The notes: generated from the sequence alone by a model not told the origin. A stretch of DNA of 64,000 nt from Drosophila persimilis (GCF_003286085.1 NW_020825367.1:310001-374000), one strand, 5' to 3'; counted from the first letter of the stretch, positions 35,701 to 49,100 are shown. Program-made: numbers and translations.

Positions 35701-38700
35701 GGGCGTGGCAAATACCGAGTGCATATCTATTTCTATTTGTGTGTGTGTGTCTTATGTTTTTTTTTTTTGCCCGTGTGTGCTGCAGTGAGAGATGTACAAA
35801 TTACATATATAAAAATCATAATAAATCAGAGTTCCAATGGAATATTAAGTGCATATCGGGCTTCAAAAAATGTTTTGCCAAGTGCCGGAAAAAGTGCTGC
35901 AAAGTCAATGAATTCCTGCGGAAAAGTGCTGCCAAGCGACCAAACATATTCGAAAACTTAATCATTTTTAAAAAGAAATTAATGCAAAATCAGTTATAAA
36001 ATGAGCAAAAACAACTATAAAAATTTCCACAAGACACAAACACAGATGGAGAGACGCAGACACACACACACACACACATGTAAAACAAAGAAAATTGCAA
36101 TGAACAAATTGCTAGTGTTTGTGTGTGTGTGTGTGTGGATTTGTATCTGTGTTTTTGCGTCAGTGGCAATATTTATTGTTAATTTAGGGAATAAATTTCT
36201 TTACATCAAATTTATAGAAAAAACAAATAAAAATCAATAAGAGAAAAACTGGAAAAACCATTGAAGATTTCTGTGGATTATTTTGGCAGATATTTTTGGA
36301 GACCCAGAAAAGGGTACGTTCCTCAGATATGTACATGTACCTACGATTAAAAATATTTATAGATACCTACGAGTAGATAAGTCAAACACCTCCGTGTAGA
36401 GCCAACACCTTTTCCACAAAGCACAAAGCCTCCTCCTCGATCGACCATATCCGAGCATATCTCTCATGGCCAAAATATACAACCAGCGTTTTGCAAACTC
36501 AAAAATGATCTCAGGCGTTGCTAATTATTGCTTTGCGCCTTGTACAATACCTAGGTAGTATATTGTTAGCCGCCCCCCTCACTTGGGGGCTGGCCCTCCT
36601 CTTTGTTAGCCCCGTGCTACAGTTTGTTGGCTGTTGTCTGCGCATCTTCAGCGAACACCAAACACCAAGGCAGCAACAGCAGCACCAGCAGCAGCAACAC
36701 CACGAATATGGCCAACAAAACTGAGCCAAGATTTTACTTTCATCATCGCGACCATCAAGCGACCAACAGGCAACAAACAGCAGCAGCAGCAGGCAGCAGC
36801 AACAAATGAAATTTTGAAATTTTACTTTCATCCATCTCTCGTCTCGTCTCGTCTCGTATCGTCCCGCCTCGTCTCGTCTTGAAAAACGACGTTTTGTGCA
36901 TTTTATTTGGCCGCTTTTCACTCTCCATTTCTTTGGTCTTTGTACTTTTTTCACAATTACGAAAATATAGCACTAATATTTTGTTAATTGCATCCAGTAT
37001 GCTGACGAGTACTCGTACAGTGTTTCTTGGTTTTCTCTTGGGAAACTGAACCCTCTTCGGCGGGTCAGGCAGAGAGTCCACATCCACATCCACATCCCAG
37101 CATCGGATCGGATCGGATCGGGGACAACCGGAATGGGCGATTAAAACTTATTTGTGGAACAGCTTCAGCAACTTTGAGACAGAAAAAAACAAGCACAAAT
37201 TGATTTTGGATTCGGTTTCGGACTTGGATTTGGACTTGGATTTGGATGTGGATGTGGCGGCAAAAAGGAAACTTAGTTTTCACTTGCCGCCATCGCACAT
37301 CGCACATGGCACATCGAACATGGCACATGGCATGGCATCGCATCGCATCGCATCGTCGGTGTGTCAGCGACACGAAGATGCTGTTCGAGATGCAAACAGC
37401 TGCAGGGAAAATGCATAAAGCAAATCGGCTGGTAGGCACTTGAGTTATGCTTGAGTTAACCTGAAGATTAGATGATAGATGGGGTCTAATTGGATGATTT
37501 TCCCCAAGGGGCTATATAAAAGCCCAAATTGTGGCGAAAGAATGATGTCAGACTCACATGGACTCGATTGGTATTCTCGAGCAGCATTCGCTTGTGCGTA
37601 CCGAGTCCCGATGGAAGCAGTTGGGAGCTGGGTTTCCCATTTCAATGCATCTCCTTTTCAAAACATTCGAAAACCTTCTTCCTACTTGTCTTAAGCCTTC
37701 AAGGTAGAGTTTCTTTCGAGAAGGAATCCATAAAATCTATTCAAGAACACAGGTTTGAATGGATATTCCCCACTAGTTCTTGGAACTGAGATAAATATAA
37801 TATTTTGCCAAGGCAAAATGCTTTAATTTAAATGTTTTAGCAATCAAATTAGACAAATTAATATTAAGTCTAATCAAGACGCGTTATGCTCTGGTGAACC
37901 AACAAATTTTCTGCCCAATTAAGAGCTCAAGCCTTTCAAACAGGAAACCGCTTCTTCCAAAACTTATGGGATATATAATGCCAACTGAACCATGCAAAAA
38001 TACACAATTTCCGAGATGAATAAAACAAAAAACATCGATTCCATCAGGCGCCATCAGGTGCCAGGGAATGGAGATCTCTGTGGTGCACACAGAAAAGGCG
38101 ACCTTGAAAGTACCAAAAGCGAAGCTCGACTCTGGCTCGGGCTCTCATAACAGCTTATAAAGATGCTAATTTCCTATGACAACCAGCGACATGGCGACCT
38201 GTCTTGGCCAGCTGGCAAAACTGGCTAAAAAAAGAGAGAGAAGAGGAATGGGGCAGAGGAAAGACAGATGATTGCAGACTGAAGGAAAACAAAAAAACTT
38301 GTCAACGACTTCTGTTTCTATCGTCCAACCGGATTGGGGCAGCAACTGGAGCTATAATAACGATTTGCCCCTCCCCCCCCCACGAAACACAAAACCCGTT
38401 GCTGACGTTGAAGAAATTTCAGATGAGAATTAGATGCAAATGAAAACGAGAGTTTGTAGAGAGGCTCTAGACGGTCTAGACGGTGCGATGCTGCCTTTGG
38501 CCATGGACATGCCTGGTGCCAGAATCAAATACAAATACAAATACAAATATAGAAACTCATTAAATTGTGCATTGTGTATATCTTGTGTGTGGTGCGGGGT
38601 GTGGGGTGTGGGAGTCAAAAAACAACCGAAAACAACCTTCGAGGCAACTAATTCTAGAAGAGAATCTTGAATCTTTGTTGGGAAAATTTGCAAAATTTCA

Positions 38701-41700
38701 AGGAAAAACATTTCAAGCAACGAGGTGGCCATAAAACAATACAAATATGAAATTCAAATGGCACTATTAGGTCTTGGGTATTTCTAAACCAGATAGATCT
38801 ACATTTTATTGGAGTATATTTCCGTTCATTGTACTGCAAGATGATCCATCAATTAATTCCGAACACAAAACCACCAACGATACCAATCAGAAATAACAAA
38901 AAAATGAACAAAAAAACTTACCGGCATTTGTCATCGTGCTTAGCCTTGAATTTGAACTTGGCCAAGACAATACGGGTGGGACCTGCTCATCGAGACTCAG
39001 ACAATTTATTGTCGTGCTCTCCGGTCTGCTCTTTTTGGAGTCTGTGAGTCTCTGAATCTCGAATCTGTGGGCTGTAAAAGATTAGATGCCAACAGAAATT
39101 AATACATCAATATTTCATTTATGGGCCCATGCACTGCACTAAATCTGAACAAAAGCCGTGCCATAAACATAATACTTTGTTTAGCGCGAAAGCGATTTAT
39201 CACTAATATACGAAGACAGCTAATGGCTAAGGCCGGCCTTAACTTAGAGCCAAGACGAGGCGGCTTCAAGTGTACATAGAAGGCAAAAACTGACGCCAGA
39301 ATGATTGATGGCAGCTTTTCAGGGAGGAGGAGGAGGAGGTATAAGGTGGGGGCCTAAAAGGGCTTAAAAGTAGGTCTAAGAGTATATTTTGACAGAAAGG
39401 AATCATTAGATTCCGTACTCCACCAAGCTGAGGATTGCTAGGCGCAAATCTGAGGCAGAAACGCCACTCAACCGACCGAGGGACGCTGCCGCATGACGCG
39501 CGACACGAACACGTACAGGATCTCTTCATACTTCATTCACGTCTATTCGTGTTAGATGAAACACGAGATCCCAATCTTCATAAGTTTAGCATGTGGGTAA
39601 ATCTAGTCAAATACAGATGCTCCCTTTCCAAGGGAGTTGCAGTCGAAGCTTGAATTGGGCTGGAATTTGAGGCTCTTGATGATCAAAGAGCCTCAAGAGC
39701 TCTAAGCTGGGTTCCTAACTCTGGTACTAACTCAAACGAATACTGACAAACGTGTACAATTCTTGGCATTGCGCACTCGCCGGAGCGCCAGAGAGCCCTT
39801 TGGCATTTCCAGGCGTGTAGACGTTTATTTCCATTGAAATTGTTATCTCAGCAAATAACCATAGAGCCCCACACAACCATTATCATATTTTGTCAGAGAG
39901 CGGAGATACATATGTATATAGTATATCTGAACAAACAGAGTCACAGCCCACGCAGGGAGACGAAATGTCAAAAAGTGCAAACCAGCTAAAAGCCACAAAC
40001 CGACGACCGACGACCGACGACTGACGGACGGACAGACATCAAATCCAATCAAATCTCCACTTAAAATGCCCGACACACATTTTGTTTAAACAACAACAGA
40101 CACAAAAACAGGGTGTGAGCGGCAACATCTTTGGACCTCCGATGAGGCATAAAATTTGAGCAAAAATTGTGCCATGAATAAACCGAGGAGTCGAGGAGTC
40201 GAGGAGCGGCGGATTCCGATTCGGAGGCGGAGGCGGAGATGGAGGAACGTCCTCTTGAGTGCTCAAGGAAACCCCATAAAAACAATGCATAATAAATCCA
40301 TTTCCAAAGGCAGCCAAAAGGTGCATTCAAGTCTGTTTATCGACTGCCAAATTACAATGCTCCAATGATGATCTTCTGGTGGGGTGGCGTGGTGGCTTGA
40401 TGGCGCGGTGGCTTGATGGCGGGGCCAAGCGTTTTGCATTCAATTTTTGTGTGGACGAAAACGGAGCGAAGCCCCCAAGAGTTCGCTCGAAAAAACGCAT
40501 TGGAAATGAAAGTGATTGCTGGCTGTTCGTTCGCTTTTCAATTTGTTATAGTTATGCATTGTGTTTGTATTATGTGGTCGCTCGGTCGCCAGTACTTATT
40601 TATTTGCTGTGGCTGCTACCCTTTCAATTTCGCCCGAAACCAAACGAGTACGGGTACGGGCACGGGCACGGGCACGGGTACGGGAACGGGCACGGGCACG
40701 GGCACGGGGCGCTCTCCTTACGTAAGGTTCCCCGCCAAAGTGACATTGAAGGCTGCTGCCAAAGCTAATTATGCAATTACCCCCGCCCCTCCCCCGACAG
40801 CCGATAGCCGACACCTGAGACGGAAATCGGAAAGTGAAGCTGATTGGAAGTACTTGTGCACAATGAATGCGTGTGTTTACACACCAAGCACATAATATGT
40901 TGTATTTAGTTAATGGAACACTTAGCGAAGAATGAGATGAGTGATCGCCTGGAGGCTGCGAATGGCTTGGGTGGTCACGCGTCATGCGGCAGGGCCCCTC
41001 AGTCGAGAGATGGCCTGCGTTTCCGCCTGAGATGCGCCAGTAACCATCTTTGGATGTTTCACGCTGAATTTTCATCATCTATCTAGGTATATCTCCTTTT
41101 CAACTTAAATTTCAAATAAATTCTTATATGAACTATAGAATGCACTGGTAGGGTTCTGTTTCTTGCTTTATAAAGACAAGAGTTGGAATAAATTACCCAA
41201 AATTGACTGAATTTTGGTGGAGAATCCACAGGGATATACCATTGAAGTAACTAGTGGTTAAGGGAGACTATTGGATCATTGTACGTATAGAAGATTCAGT
41301 AAGCCATATATAGTACATATGTGTATAGGCTCCAGACATCTGCACTATTTATTTTGTTTTTGCACTATCGGGCATTCTCTTTTTCACTTTTTGTTTGGCT
41401 TGGGCGTCTGCCTCTCTGGAATAAAGTCTCGGACAATTGGGGGACTGCTCCCCCATGGGACTGTACCATTTACAATGTCTAAATTAACAAATGAAGGAGT
41501 AAATGATCAAAATAATATTTAATGATTAGCTTTCTTTAGCATTTTGGCGCATAAGAAACCCCTTCCTCCAAGCATTTTCACTTCTTCTCCAAAAACCTTT
41601 TGCTAGTAGAATCGAAATGAGAATTCGAACTCAAGCCCGAACCCAAACCCCAAAACCAAGCAAAGAACACTTTCTACAACCAATTTTGGATAGAATGCAT

Positions 41701-42013
41701 TTCTGTGCCGCCTTCAAAATCCGCCGTCGACCGACTTGATTGACAGCCGCAGAAAGTAGCGTTAATCCAGAGAACGTGTCTGGAATCACAATCAATGCGC
41801 AGAACTTAGGGCCCAAAGGCCGAATGGGGGGCGGGGGAGCGGGGAGCGGGGGAGAGAGCTCCAGCAGACAATTCTTTGTTTCTTTTGTGTTTTTTAAGCG
41901 TTCAACGACTTGTCTAGAACATAAATCTTTCCTCGAGGGTGTGGTGGCTATGGCTAATGGTTATTTTTGAAATTCTTATGTAATATTTGTGTGGTACTAT
42001 CGCTTCATTTCAG
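35701..42013. other. Non-coding, probable 5' intron or intergenic
   Basis: No coding frame is supported. It contains (CA)n near 36061-36077, (TG)n near 36119-36137, a CTCGT pentamer array near 36838-36880, CATCG/CATGG copies near 37290-37355, an ACAAAT hexamer run near 38527-38548, and a perfect 11-bp stem hairpin at 39667-39696. Confidence 0.55.
40645..40710. repeat. Hexamer array GGGCAC/GGGTAC
   Basis: About ten copies of the hexamer CGGGCA/CGGGTA. The Gly-Thr or Arg-Ala dipeptide runs in overlapping frames are consequences of this repeat. Confidence 0.85.
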
Positions 42014-42063
42014 TTGAGAGACAAGTGGTGGTATATCCCCGAGAGATCAGCGAAACCTTCAAG

Positions 42064-45000
42064 ATGAAAAGCGCCAAGCGCTGGCTGTTCATGACAGCAA
42101 CAGGTGAGAGGATAGCCGAGTAAAAAACACCCACATAATCGTGTTATTCGTTATTCGAACGGGTTCCTGTCCTGGGGATTATGCAACTTTTAAGCTGTGG
42201 AATTTATTTCGATTTCGATTCCGCCTTTCAGTGCTGCTGCTGAGCCTACTGGCCTGCTCAGAGGCTGCCCTGCCCTTCAAAAAGGTCTCCATTGCCAAGA
42301 CACCCGCCTTCACGAGCAGCACCACCACCACCAGCACCAGTACAACCACAGAGGACACACCCGTCGAGGAGGAGGACACCCCGGTGCCCAGTGGCGAGGG
42401 CGGCAGCAGCGACGTTCCCAAGGTGAGCGATAGGAAGTTGGGGAAGACTATTCCCATGGCTAACGCGGGTATTTATGGTGTAAACTCTACCCTTCCAGGC
42501 GGACAATAACACTCGTACGTCGACAAAGAACTCCAAACTGACGGGCATTCCACAAATCGATTACATCTGGGATCCGAATCTTCCCAGGGAATTGAATGGG
42601 TAAGCATTTAGAGCAATGCCAGCGAAGAGAATGCAGAATGTACCCCCTCCACAGGTACAATCTTTCGACTTATCCCTTCCTTTCGACGGTGCCGCCCATG
42701 GATGAGATTCACTTCAAGTGCGAGGGCCTCCACGATGGTTTCTATGCTTCCATTGAGTACAAATGTCAGGTGAGAGCCAAGATGGGACAGAGGACAGGGG
42801 ACAGGGGACACGGGACGCGTGACCTTGTCCGTAACACAAACAATAGGATTTCCTCCACTGCCAAAAGCCACTAAAAAAAAAAAAACAAAACCCTATGTGC
42901 ATGTCCAGTAATTTCTCTTTTTCAACGTTCAACGACGGGTTTACGTTTACGTGACGCCAAAACTCGTTTACGCTTCGATCTTGACCTCAAAATCGGAATT
43001 TTGTTTTGCCAGACGCTAAGCGATAAACGCTAAACGCTAAACATTGGGATTAGTTATGGCCAAATAATGGCATTACTAACATCTTGGACAACACCATCTC
43101 GTTGTAGATCTACCATCATTGCGTCTACGGGATACGGCACGATTTTCTGTGCGCCAATTTCACGGCATTCGATCAGCGGACATTCATCTGTCACTTTGCC
43201 TCCGATGTGGACTGTGAGGGATCCCAAAAGTACTGGAACAGGTAAAGCATGCATAGCATATATCTTTATAGAACGTTGAAGAAAAAATCGATCCTAAATG
43301 TTAATGTATTTTCAGGAACGATGCACTCTATATGGCTACCACCACCACATCCACGACTACCACAACCATTGCACCGCCACCCACGCAACCGGCAGCACCG
43401 CGTCGTCGTCTGCAGAGACCACAGCGACCCCTGAGGCGGCCGTACAACCGGAGACCCATCGATGACTACTACTACGATGAGGAGGATCAGTACGAGGACG
43501 AGTACTACGAGCGACCGACGCGCAGGCACAAGACCAGACCGCGTCATCGCAAGCCCCAGGTGGAGGTGGACTACGAGGACGAGTACGAGGAGAAGCGGGT
43601 CGAGGCCGAAAAGCCGGCAAGACGCAACCGAAATCGGTACAGGGATGAGGAAGAGTCCCTGGACGAGGACTACGAGGAGAGGCCGGCAATCAGAAGAGGA
43701 AAACCAACGCCGGGACCAGCTGGAAGGAAGGTGTCGCCGCCTCGAAAGCCCGGTCGAGCGGAGGAGCGACGCAGCTTCAATGAGGACCGGCCCCTGGCCA
43801 GGCGTCGCAGCAACGAGAGGCGTACCACGCCGTCATCCGCCATCGACGATCTCGATGAGTACGAGAAGCCCTACGGGGGCACGGACCAGGAGGAGGCTGC
43901 CGAGGAGCAGACGCCGCAGAAGGTGAAGACCACACCGAAACCTCTCACGGAATATATCACTCCCAAAGCGGCCGCCGCCTCTGTGTATGCCCGTCCCAGG
44001 GCTCCGCCGAAGATCGCCCGCCCAGTGCCCATCACCGAGAAAAAGAAGTACTCCTATCCGGTGCAGAAAAACACGGCCACCGCCCAGCCGCCGTCTGGGA
44101 ATGGCCAGGAGGAGGAGGACTACTCCCAGGAGCAGGCGCAGGAGGATGACTACGAGCAACCACCACCGCCACCGCCGGCCAGGAACATTCCCCGACGACG
44201 CACTGCAGCGCCCAGGGCCGAGCAAAAGCCCACACGAACCACGCTGCGGAAGCCCGTGACGGACAAGAAGCCGCTCGAAGAGGATTACGATGAGCCGGCC
44301 GAGCAGCCGGAGCCACCGCGCAAGCGGAAGCGTCCACTGGCTCCCCGATCCCGCGCCCCAGCGGCCGATGTGGACTTCGATGACGAGGACTACGAGGAGA
44401 GCCTAGCGCCTGCGCCAGTGGCAACAGCAGCTCCAGCACGTGGCATCCTGAGGAGTCGCTCAAAGGCAACGACCACAAGAAAGCCAATAGCGCCTCGACC
44501 CCGGCAGCCCATCGTCGAGGAGGAGGACACGGCTGAGCCCATCATCAGCGAGGAGGAGGCGCCCGCATCCGCGATTGCGCCCAGAACGAGAGCAAATTCC
44601 CTGAGCGGAAGGACGGCACCTGGCAAACCACAGCGCCCCTCATCGGTACGTGTGGTCAAGCGACCCTTCCTGCCCTCCCGGGGCGGAAGCCCCTATCTGC
44701 CGCGCGGCCTTCAGCCGGTGGGCGTGGCCCTGAAGCCAGTGCCGCCAGTGACGACAGACAGCACGCCCATCGACATGGGTTCGACCATCTCGGGGGTGCG
44801 TTTGCTGGAGCACGGGGCACCGCTGCTGCGAGGACGGCCCGACAGCAGCGAAGACGAGGTGGAGGAGGAGGAGGAGGACGACGATGAGGGGGCGCCTCCG
44901 TCTCCGAGTCCGCCACGTACCACGCTGCCGCCTCGCAGCGCCCTGCCGGCCACGCCCAAGCAGCAGCAGCAGCAACAGCCGCCGAAACTGAATCTCGACG

Positions 45001-45548
45001 AGCTCTACGAGAACGACTACGATGTCACGCTGAACGATGCGCTCGATCCCACGCTTAAGCCGCTCTCGCCATTGCCACAGCATCAGATTCAGATTCAGCA
45101 TTCGCATCCGCTTCCGTATCAGCCACAGCAACAGCAACAGCCGCAGGGTCGTCCCTATGCCAGTGCCTATGCAGCTCCTACTGGTGGCAGCTCCGCCTCA
45201 TCCGCCTACAATCCATTCGCCTATCAGCAACAGTATCAGCATCCGAATCATCCGCAGCATTCGCAGCAATCATCAACATCCGCTTCAGCTTCAGCATCCG
45301 CATCAGCTCAATCCCAAACGCAATCGCAGCCAGCGAGCTACCATAGTGATTCCTATTTCTCATCGACAGATATACGCCGGCGGGCTATTGTCCCGTCGCA
45401 AGCCGCGCGTCCACATCGACACGAATACGCTGCTCCCAGAGGACCAGCCGCCGGAGGAGCTGGACCAGGCGCCGGCCCAGGAGTGAGTCATCACCATCAA
45501 ATGGGCGGACGGATTGCCCAGCATTTCTACGATGACTTTGCCTATTGA
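42064..45548 (+). CDS. CPAP1-type chitin-binding protein with long acidic/Tyr/Gln tail, 937 aa
   Basis: Predicted secreted cuticle protein with one CBM14 domain. Exons: 42064-42103, 42232-42422, 42499-42599, 42655-42769, 43108-43241, 43316-45548; all junctions keep frame. Residues 1-25 form a signal peptide (hydrophobic core VLLLSLLAC), followed by a Thr-rich linker. The six-cysteine domain reads FKC..KCQ/IYHHC..FLC..FIC..VDC. The long last exon encodes Asp/Glu-Tyr clusters (DDYYYDEEDQYEDEYYE), Arg/Lys-Pro-rich stretches, a Gln-rich part and an end GGRIAQHFYDDFAY. The start is the first ATG after the acceptor at 42013. A 66-nt 3'UTR intron follows. From memory it may be melanogaster CG13676 or CG13675; unverified. 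The tail resembles extracellular matrix or cuticle-linking proteins in composition, but its role is unknown. Confidence 0.88.
44646..45369 (+). other. Possible exitron in the last coding exon
   Basis: The donor is TCG/GTACGT at 44646, phase 0. The acceptor is TTTCTCATCGACAG ending at 45369. Removing these 724 nt shifts the downstream sequence by one frame into a stretch with strongly Drosophila-like codons (RRKPRVHIDTNTLLPEDQPP), which ends at a TGA at 45484-45486. That frame can alternatively use the donor GA/GTGAGT at 45482 and the acceptor at 45660, giving an end DFFSCK. The unspliced frame is also coding-like, so both forms may exist. Confidence 0.4.
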
Positions 45549-45594
45549 ATGCGGGATACGAACGAGGTCTGTGTGTGTGTGTGTGTGTAATAAG

Positions 45595-45660
45595 GTGAGT
45601 AGGATCGGGATCCCTCTTGTTCCATTCCCATCTAATATGATCTCCCTTTTTGGCTTGCAG
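45595..45660 (+). other. 3'UTR intron of the second CPAP1 gene
   Basis: AAG/GTGAGT donor and TTTTTGGCTTGCAG acceptor, 66 nt. The stop codon is 46 nt upstream of the junction, which by the usual 50-nt rule would not trigger decay. It is followed by four copies of a 10-bp ACCCAAGAGC repeat near 45696-45735. Confidence 0.6.
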
Positions 45661-46148
45661 TTTCTTCAGCTGTAAATAAGTTTCCCCCAACCCCAAGAGC
45701 ACCCAAGAGCACCCAAGAGAACCCAAGAGACCCCAATCAACCCCAATTGAAGAGGAGTGGAAGGATTCGTGTCCCCTACTTTAGTCTACTCGTAATTCCC
45801 ATAAGGTTAAGAGAAGAACTTAACTCCTTACTTATAATACCTATATGATACATTGTATAATACTCAATTGTCGTGATAGTAGCCGGGACAAAACACGTTT
45901 GCGCATTTGTCTGTCTAACTCTATATCTGTTGTCAGTATCCTAACATCCTTCAACAGCCTCCCATCAACAAGAGACAAGCAGCATTCAGCAGCAGGAAGA
46001 AAGACCAGCAGAACAGCGGCGCGGCCAATGATGTCCTTAATGTACATTTAGTGAGAAAAGCAATTTACTTAAATTCCTAATTTAAATTCTGTAATATTTG
46101 TAAGCTTTGTCCAGAGAGAACTTAAGTCCGAGTGCTTAACAACTAAAT

Positions 46149-46154
46149 AATAAA
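46149..46154 (+). terminator. Poly(A) signal of the second CPAP1 gene
   Basis: AATAAA only 35 bp before the stop codon of the convergent mus301 gene, so the two 3' ends must overlap or abut. Confidence 0.6.
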
Positions 46155-46188
46155 AACACAAATGGAAAACACTCACTTAAACCTATTC

Positions 46189-49100
46189 CTAATCATTTGA
46201 GCGCAGGCAGACCTTTAGATTCTCCGTTTCCTCCTCCAAATGATCAAGTTTTTTCATCAAAATGATCTGCAAAACAAATACAGTATCAATAAGAGATGTG
46301 ACATGGGTAAAAAGCCCATACAACCTTTGCTGCGGAGACGATTTCCGTAGCCACTCTCAAAGGCATATGCTCTACAGTTTGCACTAAAGTCATGGGTCGT
46401 ATCTTGGCTATATCCTCGATGGTTCTAAGGCCCGCTGCATATAGCTGCTTGGCGCGATTCTGAAAGATCAAGCAGAGATTAAACCGAATGAAATGTCAGA
46501 TATTTCAAAGGTAGTGCGGTGGTCTTACAATTTTAACACCAGGCAGCTCCATGAGTGGCTCTAGTTCTACCGTGCCGCAGCGATCCATTTTGTGAAGGAC
46601 GCGTTCGAACAATGGCTTGTAACACCAGAACTCTTCCATTTCGTCGCACAGCCGGACAAGGGCACTGGAGGCAGCAATCGACTGGCTAATGAGGTGCTGC
46701 AGAGTGCCACGCTCCACGTTGTATTTGCAAGAGACTGTCGGCAGCGGCAAGAGATCCAGAATATCCGACAGGATAAGCACTTTGTAGAGGCGATTCAGTT
46801 GCTGGGCCATGGGACCCTGCACCGACTGCGTCTTGAAGAGCCTGGCCGCATGGGCCTCGGTGAAGCCGAGCTGCTTGAACAGCGCCTGCGATTCGGTGCG
46901 CAGCGCGGAGTAGACGTTGAACAGAATGCTGGCATCGGCGGGGAACAGCTCATCACCTCGCTCATTCGAGTTGAAGCACACCACCAGATACAGGAGATGC
47001 GAGTAGCTGTTGAGAATCAGCTGCTTCTGGGCCTGCTTCAGTTCGCGGTGAATGGCGCTGGCCCGCTTGTAGTCAATGCCCGCCTTGAAGGCAGCCCGTC
47101 CAATATTGGTCAACTTAAAGCGCGTGGACTGGCCAATGAATAGGCGGCGATCGCCAGCGGGACGAGTGCTTTGGTTCACATCCTGTGTGGTAATAATATC
47201 CGTACAGTTCATCTTTAGCTTGGCTGCCGGCGACTCTGTCAGCTGCAGCACTTTGTTCTTGAACATTTCGCGGAGTATGCGGAGAACCAGCTCGTCCACG
47301 GCCACCTCCAGGGCATTGGCCTGCACCGCAAGGAGAGTGCTGTTCACCAGGCGATTCAAATCGCGACGGCATTCGGCAAGATTAAGGCCAATCACGCTCA
47401 AAATAAGCGACTAGAAAGGTGACATTAATAATCATGAGTATATGCATGTTTGAAGGAAGCCATTACGCCTTAGAATTCATTTCGTTATATACTTGCCTGC
47501 AGTCCCACGGCCTCCTGCTGATACAACGAACTGAGCGCCTTGTCCATTGGTGAAAAGAGCATTTGGCCAACCTGCAGATTGTCCTTGCTCTGGGCAATCA
47601 GAATACTCTCGCCCGCCTCGCCCAAGCCAGCACGTCCGGCTCGTCCTACCATTTGCTTGTACTTGCACAGAGTCATGAATTCCTGGCCCACGTAGGGAGC
47701 GCGGATGATGACACGCTTGGCTGGCAGATTCACGCCCGCAGCCAGGGTGGAGGTACAGCAGATGACGGTGACGACGCCAAAGCGATAGGCAGTCTCTATA
47801 TACCTGCGCTCGTCGGTGGTTAAGCCTGAGTGATGATAGGCAATGCCGTAGGGCAGAGTTTTGGCCAGAACAGGGCTAAGAACGCCGCAAATCTTGTCCA
47901 AGGCATCCATGAGATCAGCCTTCTCGCTGCGGCGATGCTCGAAGAACTTCTGCTTGGGCACAATGCGACTCAGCAGCAGGGCCACATTCTCGCAGTTCTT
48001 GCGGCTGGGGCAGAACACCAGACAGCAATGCTCTGGGGCACATTCGCTGATCAGGCCAGCCAAATGATCAGGATCCGCACGCTTCACAGCTTCGCTGTAC
48101 TGTAGAGAGAAAATATATTAGAACTGTTACATTTCTGGTTAACTTTACTCACATTAAAGTCGAGCGTGCGATTAGGGACAAATATTTCTTCGAGGGTATG
48201 GCCAGCCGAGTTGATCTCCAACAAATCGGAGCCACATTTGATGTACTCTTTCAGTTCCACGGGGCGAAAGCCGCGCGTATAGACATCGGCATTGAGAAAG
48301 GCCGAAATCTCGCTTAGGTTTCCTATCGTTGCACTCATGCCCACAATTTGAATATTTGCTAAGGAAAGTCCCAGTGGAAGCTTGTACATAAATTACGGCT
48401 CATAAACCCATGCCACCTACCATTCAAAAACATTACTTTGGTGAGAAACGCCTCAAGGGTGGCACCGCGTCCGCGTTCGCCAATCAAATGAAGCTCATCG
48501 ACCACCACCAGGCCTATTTCATGGGGACGTTGGACATCTATCAAGCTGTCCATCAGCACGGCTCCTTTTTCGATGGAGGCAATAAACAAGCTCCGCCTCT
48601 TGCGACGAGGCTCTGGCGGGCATTTTCCCTTGCCAGCCGTATATTCATCGACAATAAAATCCAAGTCAATGGCAAACGGCGACATGGCGCTGACCTTCTC
48701 CTGGACAATCGAAACATATGGCAATATGAACAACACATTGCGCTCCTGACACAGCAGTTCGCGCAGCATAAGAATCTCCGCGACTAGGGTTTTTCCCCCG
48801 CTGGTGGGAAGGGCGTATATTAGATTCTTTCGCTGCCGTATTGCCGGTAAATTTAGGCATTCGTCCTGCCATTCTGTAAAGTAAACCAAAATATGTGATG
48901 GTATCGGTTTGGGACCTTGTTAATACAAAATTCCATACCATACAGGCTCTTGATGCCCTTGTGTTCCAGTATCATTTTCTTGACCTTATCCGGCAGTCCA
49001 TAGAAGTCACCCTTGCTGGGAAAGTCGTGTTCGGAAAGGCTCTTCGCTTCAAAGTCGGCAAAGGCTTGAGTCTCCCAATTGCTTGGGTCGAGTATTGATT

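Noticed and set aside
40413..41078. Frames with Gly-Thr or Arg-Ala runs on both strands
   Set aside because: Products of the GGGCAC hexamer array.
43266..45486. Several overlapping long frames on both strands of the large CPAP1 exon
   Set aside because: Shadows of a GC-rich coding exon, except the stretch 45370-45486, which is reported separately because its codon use is coding-like.
46592..47143. 183-codon plus frame antisense to mus301
   Set aside because: Mirror of the conserved helicase exon; no independent support.
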